In this document: in pieces, positions 5,747-8,430 of the stretch | How positions within the stretch are numbered: the stretch's first letter is position 1 | Layout: each line of letters opens with the position of its first letter | Assembly (NCBI GenBank): GCA_910586345.1 | Contig: CAJUHC010000016.1 | Span: forward strand, 23,499 to 31,928 | Source: an uncultured Christensenella sp. | Lineage (GTDB): Bacteria > Bacillota > Clostridia > Christensenellales > Borkfalkiaceae | Reading direction: 5' to 3' | DNA: 8,430 nucleotides | Made by a program: the position numbers and the translations under genes | Notes under the pieces: generated by a model | Database searches by the model: none | Told to the model about the DNA's origin: nothing | Seen by the model: the letters and a program-made list of their open reading frames with translations, nothing else

Positions 5747-5893
5747 TTAGGATTCGTAATGACAATCCGAATACTGTGTAGGGGGCATCGTTTCGCCTTC
5801 TCCGACCCAAACAGAATTAATTACGTTGCCTTTTCCGTCGATTACTTTGTAAGAACCCGACTTAGGGCAAGTATCACCGCAATTTAATTTCAT
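5747..5893 (-). CDS. Small conserved-looking cysteine-containing protein, 48 residues
   Basis: Too short for most gene finders but well supported. ATG 5893 follows a perfect GGAGG (5900-5904) at six bases, and the frame runs to TAA at 5747-5749 just before a strong hairpin. The protein begins MKLNCGDTCPKSGSYKVIDG, continues with a strand-rich middle (KVID, NVINSVWV) and ends PTQYSDCHYES. The C-x3-C pair (C5, C9) and the C-H near the end (C44, H45) suggest a metal-binding knuckle, and the composition recalls tiny YjzC-like or zinc-ribbon-like Bacillota proteins, but I cannot assign a family with certainty. It lies 64 bases after rpiB on the same strand, with no convincing promoter between, so it may be the last gene of that operon. 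Function unknown. Confidence 0.8.
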   Translation of the reverse strand: MKLNCGDTCPKSGSYKVIDGKGNVINSVWVGEGETMPPTQYSDCHYES

Positions 5894-5957
5894 AATTTAC
5901 CTCCGTACAATTATTATGCGCGATTAAAAGCAAATTATAAATATTTGACTGCGGAAT

Positions 5958-6407
5958 TTATTTACAGTATTTCTTTTCTATTGCGGTAATTTTGTCGACT
6001 CTGCGCTGATGTCTCCCGCCTTCGAATTCCGTGGCTAAAAACGTTTCGACTATTTTAAGAGCATATCCCGTTCCTATTACCTTTTCTCCCATAGCAAGAA
6101 CGTTCGCGTCATTATGCCGACGCGTAAATTCCGCACAATAACAATCGTGGCAATGCGCGCACCTGACTTTCGGAACTTTATTAGCAACCATAGATACGCC
6201 TATACCGGTAGAGCATATAATTATACCTTTATCGCACTCACCGCAAGATACCGCTTCGGCCGCAGGCAATGCAAAGTCGGGATAATCGCAACTATCGCAA
6301 GAGTTTGTACCGTAATCTTTATATTCGTAACCGTTATCTTTTAAATATTTAATTACCTCGTTTTTTAAATTAATTCCGCCGTGGTCGCAAGCAACAGCAA
6401 TTTTCAT
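5958..6407 (-). CDS. rpiB: Ribose-5-phosphate isomerase B (RpiB/LacAB family), cysteine-rich
   Basis: Interconverts ribose 5-phosphate and ribulose 5-phosphate in the non-oxidative pentose phosphate pathway; cytoplasmic dimer in known cases. The 149-residue length is normal. Visible active-site parts: CDHGG with D8 and H9, catalytic C65 in IICSTGIGVSMVANK (the usual GTGIG appears as STGIG), RRHNDANVLAMG with H98 and N99, and the phosphate-binding arginines around GRHQRRVDKI (132-136). A strong AAGGAG (6415-6420) lies between the ywlE stop and this ATG, 13 bases apart, so the genes are co-transcribed. The order sua5-ywlE-rpiB matches the B. subtilis ywl region. The odd point is 11 cysteines, including C-x2-C pairs at 37/40, 55/58 and 83/86 and further cysteines at 89 and 91, where relatives usually have fewer. 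Confidence 0.95.
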   Translation of the reverse strand: MKIAVACDHGGINLKNEVIKYLKDNGYEYKDYGTNSCDSCDYPDFALPAAEAVSCGECDKGIIICSTGIGVSMVANKVPKVRCAHCHDCYCAEFTRRHNDANVLAMGEKVIGTGYALKIVETFLATEFEGGRHQRRVDKITAIEKKYCK

Positions 6408-6420
6408 ATTCTTACTCCTT

Positions 6421-6867
6421 TTAATCTCCGTATTGTATAATAAAATTTTTAATTATCAAATCGCAGGCGACTGACAAAGCGTCGCGAGTAGTTCTGTAAG
6501 CATCTATATCGAGCCCGTAAGGGTCCGGAACGTCATATCCGCAAATATCTCTGATACAAACCACGTTGCCGCAGTCTTCCAGCAGTTGTTTCTGGTTTCC
6601 CGTCATACAAACTACAAGAGTACTTGCCGCGATAATTTTTTGCGTGAGCTGTCTCGGCAAAAATTTAACGACGGGAATTCCTGCTTCCTGTAAAGCAATC
6701 TTACTGTTAACGCTTATAGTTCCGCCTATTTCCGCCTGAATACCGCAAGAGGAAACATCCCACCATTTAATTTTGTTTTTTTTAATTTTGTCGCGCAATA
6801 GCGCTTCAGCCATAGGACTTCGGCACGTATTGCCCGTACAAACGAACAATATTTTTTTTCTTTTCAT
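6421..6867 (-). CDS. ywlE: Low-molecular-weight phosphatase, probable protein-arginine phosphatase YwlE
   Basis: A 148-residue member of the low-molecular-weight tyrosine phosphatase fold. The P-loop is CTGNTCRSP with nucleophile C10 and R16; the general acid is D115 in DVPDPYG. The residue at position 14 is threonine, as in B. subtilis YwlE (Thr11), whereas true tyrosine phosphatases usually have a bulkier isoleucine there. That threonine is known to make the enzyme specific for phosphoarginine, so this should undo McsB-type arginine phosphorylation, a tag for ClpCP degradation; McsB itself is not in the window. Its ATG directly abuts the sua5 stop (TAA-ATG), with only a weak ribosome binding site inside sua5, which suggests translational coupling. 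It sits upstream of rpiB as in B. subtilis. A tyrosine phosphatase remains possible. Confidence 0.92.
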   Translation of the reverse strand: MKRKKILFVCTGNTCRSPMAEALLRDKIKKNKIKWWDVSSCGIQAEIGGTISVNSKIALQEAGIPVVKFLPRQLTQKIIAASTLVVCMTGNQKQLLEDCGNVVCIRDICGYDVPDPYGLDIDAYRTTRDALSVACDLIIKNFIIQYGD

Positions 6868-7860
6868 TTAATTTTTACACGCCTTTGTAAGTCTGTTCAT
6901 AACTCCAGCCATAACTCCGTCCTGTTTTTCAGGCGATATAGCGATTATCAATTCCGCTTTTTTCTCGCCTTCGCGAAGTTTAAAATAAAGATTCGAAGCT
7001 ATTTCAGCCTCGCTTTCACCGAGATTCAATATTTTTTTTGCTTTAATCGAATTTGCAGTCGCGCCGTCGCAAAGAATATACGCGTTTACGCCTGCAGCTA
7101 TACATTCTTCATACTTTTTCTCCGCTTTTTTTCTATCGCAGAAATCAAAAAGCATTGTTTCGCAAAGCGGTGAATAGTGTTTGTATTTCATTCCCGGGGA
7201 ACGGGCGCTTTCTCCTTCTTTGAGCGAATACTCTCCGCAATCGCCCGCGACACACGCAATCATTTCGCGCGTAATCAAACCGCTTCTTAATATTACGGGA
7301 ATATCCGACGTACAGTCTACCACCGTACTCTCTATACCGCCGACGCATTTACCGCCGTCCAAAATGATTTCGATTTTACCGTTAAGGTCGGAAAAAACGT
7401 GTTCGGCGGTAACGGGACTTACGTGTTTTGAAACGTTTGCAGACGGCGCCGCAACGGGTAAGCCTATATGCTTTAAAAACTCCTGGGCGCCTTTATGCGA
7501 AGGTACGCGTATCGCAAGAGTATCGAGCCCGCAGGACACTGCCGGACTGACTTTGCCCTTGCTTTTATAGACCATAGTAAGCGGACCTGGCAAATAAGCC
7601 TTTGCAAGCAGTTTTGCGTACTCGGGAACATAAGAAACAAGATTTGAAATATCGTAATCGTTATGAACGTGAACGATAAGCGGATTATCGCACGGACGTC
7701 CTTTAATCTTGAAAATATTTTCCACAGCGGAACCGTCGAACGCGTTCGCGCCCAAACCGTATACGGTTTCCGTAGGGAAAGCAACTGCTCCGCCGTTCAA
7801 AATTATATCTTTCGATTCGTTTAACGAATCTTCGTTTATCTGTAAAATGCGTGTATGCAT
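6868..7860 (-). CDS. sua5 (ywlC): Threonylcarbamoyl-AMP synthase, Sua5/YwlC type
   Basis: Makes L-threonylcarbamoyl-AMP from threonine, bicarbonate and ATP, the first step of t6A37 synthesis in ANN-decoding tRNAs. It is the long Sua5 form (330 residues): a YrdC domain (residues ~8-200) followed by the flexible SPGMKYKHYSP linker (221-231) and a C-terminal Sua5 domain. YrdC marks include AVAFPTETVYGLGANA, KGRPCDNPLIVH with K53 and R55, APSANVSKHVSP with S140, and ESTVVDCT. I chose ATG 7860, one base after the dnaB stop, because family N termini begin close to here. An in-frame ATG at 7881, overlapping dnaB by 20 bases and adding seven residues (MRKCLFN), has no ribosome binding site. GAGGA about 14 bases before 7860 is weak, so coupling to dnaB translation is likely. 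Confidence 0.95.
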   Translation of the reverse strand: MHTRILQINEDSLNESKDIILNGGAVAFPTETVYGLGANAFDGSAVENIFKIKGRPCDNPLIVHVHNDYDISNLVSYVPEYAKLLAKAYLPGPLTMVYKSKGKVSPAVSCGLDTLAIRVPSHKGAQEFLKHIGLPVAAPSANVSKHVSPVTAEHVFSDLNGKIEIILDGGKCVGGIESTVVDCTSDIPVILRSGLITREMIACVAGDCGEYSLKEGESARSPGMKYKHYSPLCETMLFDFCDRKKAEKKYEECIAAGVNAYILCDGATANSIKAKKILNLGESEAEIASNLYFKLREGEKKAELIIAISPEKQDGVMAGVMNRLTKACKN

Positions 7861-7861
7861 A

Positions 7862-8430
7862 TTAAAAAGGCATTTCCTCATCGGGCGGATTTAAATCTTC
7901 TTCTACGGGAGGCACGTAATCGGGTAAAGGCTGACGCATTTCCTCAGGAGGCGGCTGCATTTCTTCGTCTGGTTCGGGATTGACGAATTTCGTAAGTTCG
8001 CCCTTAAACCGAAGCTTAATTCTGTCGAGCCCGCCGTTCCTGTGTTTTGCTACTATCAAATCTGCCATTCCTTTAACAATGTGTTTTTTCGCCATATCTT
8101 CGTCCGTCGCGTTGACGTCGGGACGGTTGATAAACATAACGATGTCTGCATCCTGCTCTATGGCTCCCGATTCGCGCAAATCCGAAAGCTGAGGTTCTCC
8201 CGACTGTATACGCCTTAACTGAGAAAGCGCGATAACGGGTACATCGAGCTCTTTCGCCATAATTTTAAGTTCGCGCGTAATAGTAGCTACTTCCTGCGTT
8301 CTGTTCTGTTCTCCGCCTTTCTCACCGCTTGACATAAGCTGAATATAGTCTATCATAACGAGGTCGAGCCTGCCGTTGTTTTTGGACTTGATTCTTCTGC
8401 ATTTAGACAGAATTTCCGCAGGAGTTACTC
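7862..8430 (-). CDS. dnaB: Replicative DNA helicase DnaB (5' part outside window)
   Basis: The last 188 codons of the hexameric helicase that unwinds DNA at the replication fork. Counting from the first whole codon (8426-8428), the Walker B region is LDLVMIDYIQLMSS (21-34). The arginine/glutamine-rich segment RTQEVATITRELK and the sensor motif VPVIALSQLRR follow, then the PQLSDLRESGAIEQDADIVM motif and NGGLDRIKLRF with the arginine finger area. All are as expected for the RecA-like C-terminal domain. The Walker A loop and the N-terminal domain are off the right edge. After the conserved fold (ending about FKGELTKFVN) there is a tail of 38 residues with 12 prolines and 13 acidic residues. An ATG at 8354-8356 opens an apparent 164-codon frame, but it is internal to Walker B and is not a start. 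Confidence 0.96.
   Translation of the reverse strand, partial: VTPAEILSKCRRIKSKNNGRLDLVMIDYIQLMSSGEKGGEQNRTQEVATITRELKIMAKELDVPVIALSQLRRIQSGEPQLSDLRESGAIEQDADIVMFINRPDVNATDEDMAKKHIVKGMADLIVAKHRNGGLDRIKLRFKGELTKFVNPEPDEEMQPPPEEMRQPLPDYVPPVEEDLNPPDEEMPF

Noticed and set aside
7181..7570. A 129-codon plus-strand open frame
   Set aside because: It lies wholly antisense to the well-supported sua5 gene and has no ribosome binding site or recognisable motif.
1..8430. CRISPR array, insertion sequence, phage genes, attachment site
   Set aside because: No direct-repeat array, transposase or integrase motif, or terminal repeats were seen on either strand; the tRNA-Leu 3' end is not repeated elsewhere in the window.

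Overview
The window looks like a chromosomal segment of a low-to-mid-GC anaerobic member of the Bacillota (Clostridia-like). The signs are a bifunctional AdhE for mixed-acid or ethanol fermentation, strong AGGAG-type ribosome binding sites, textbook TTGACA/TATAAT promoters, and the run dnaB - sua5(ywlC) - ywlE - rpiB(ywlF). The last three of these are in the same order as in Bacillus subtilis. The species cannot be named from the sequence.

Layout, left to right. 1-1725 (minus): most of adhE, cut by the window edge, with a clear promoter behind it and a weak Rex-like dyad. 1875-3726: a decayed or mis-sequenced patch. It holds a small two-helix membrane protein gene of unknown function (minus), and a divergent marR - nitroreductase pair (plus). 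All three are broken by single-base indels, four in total, mostly in homopolymers, whereas about 6 kb of flanking coding sequence is intact. 3727-3899: a short convergent intergenic region with interleaved inverted repeats. 3900-5442: a lipoprotein with a DUF4097-like repeat body (minus) and a divergent MerR-family regulator with a GyrI-like effector domain (plus). They share a 103-bp region with overlapping promoters. The lipoprotein promoter has the 19-bp spacer and in-spacer dyad that are the hallmark of MerR activation. 5484-5663: a bidirectional terminator and a tRNA-Leu(CAG) gene with encoded CCA and a consensus promoter. 5693-8430 (minus): an operon-like run reading dnaB (3' part), sua5, protein-arginine phosphatase ywlE, rpiB and a 48-residue cysteine-containing small protein, closed by a strong hairpin.

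How the genes fit together. The right-hand block is housekeeping: replicative helicase, tRNA t6A synthesis, arginine dephosphorylation and the pentose phosphate pathway. The centre is accessory: a self-contained one-component regulator/lipoprotein switch that probably answers a small molecule or envelope stress, and a redox/antibiotic-type marR-nitroreductase pair that seems to be degrading. No CRISPR array, insertion sequence, phage gene or replication origin was seen.

The most testable new points are the MerR-lipoprotein switch, the local cluster of frameshifts, the cysteine enrichment of RpiB, and the interleaved repeats at 3783-3823.
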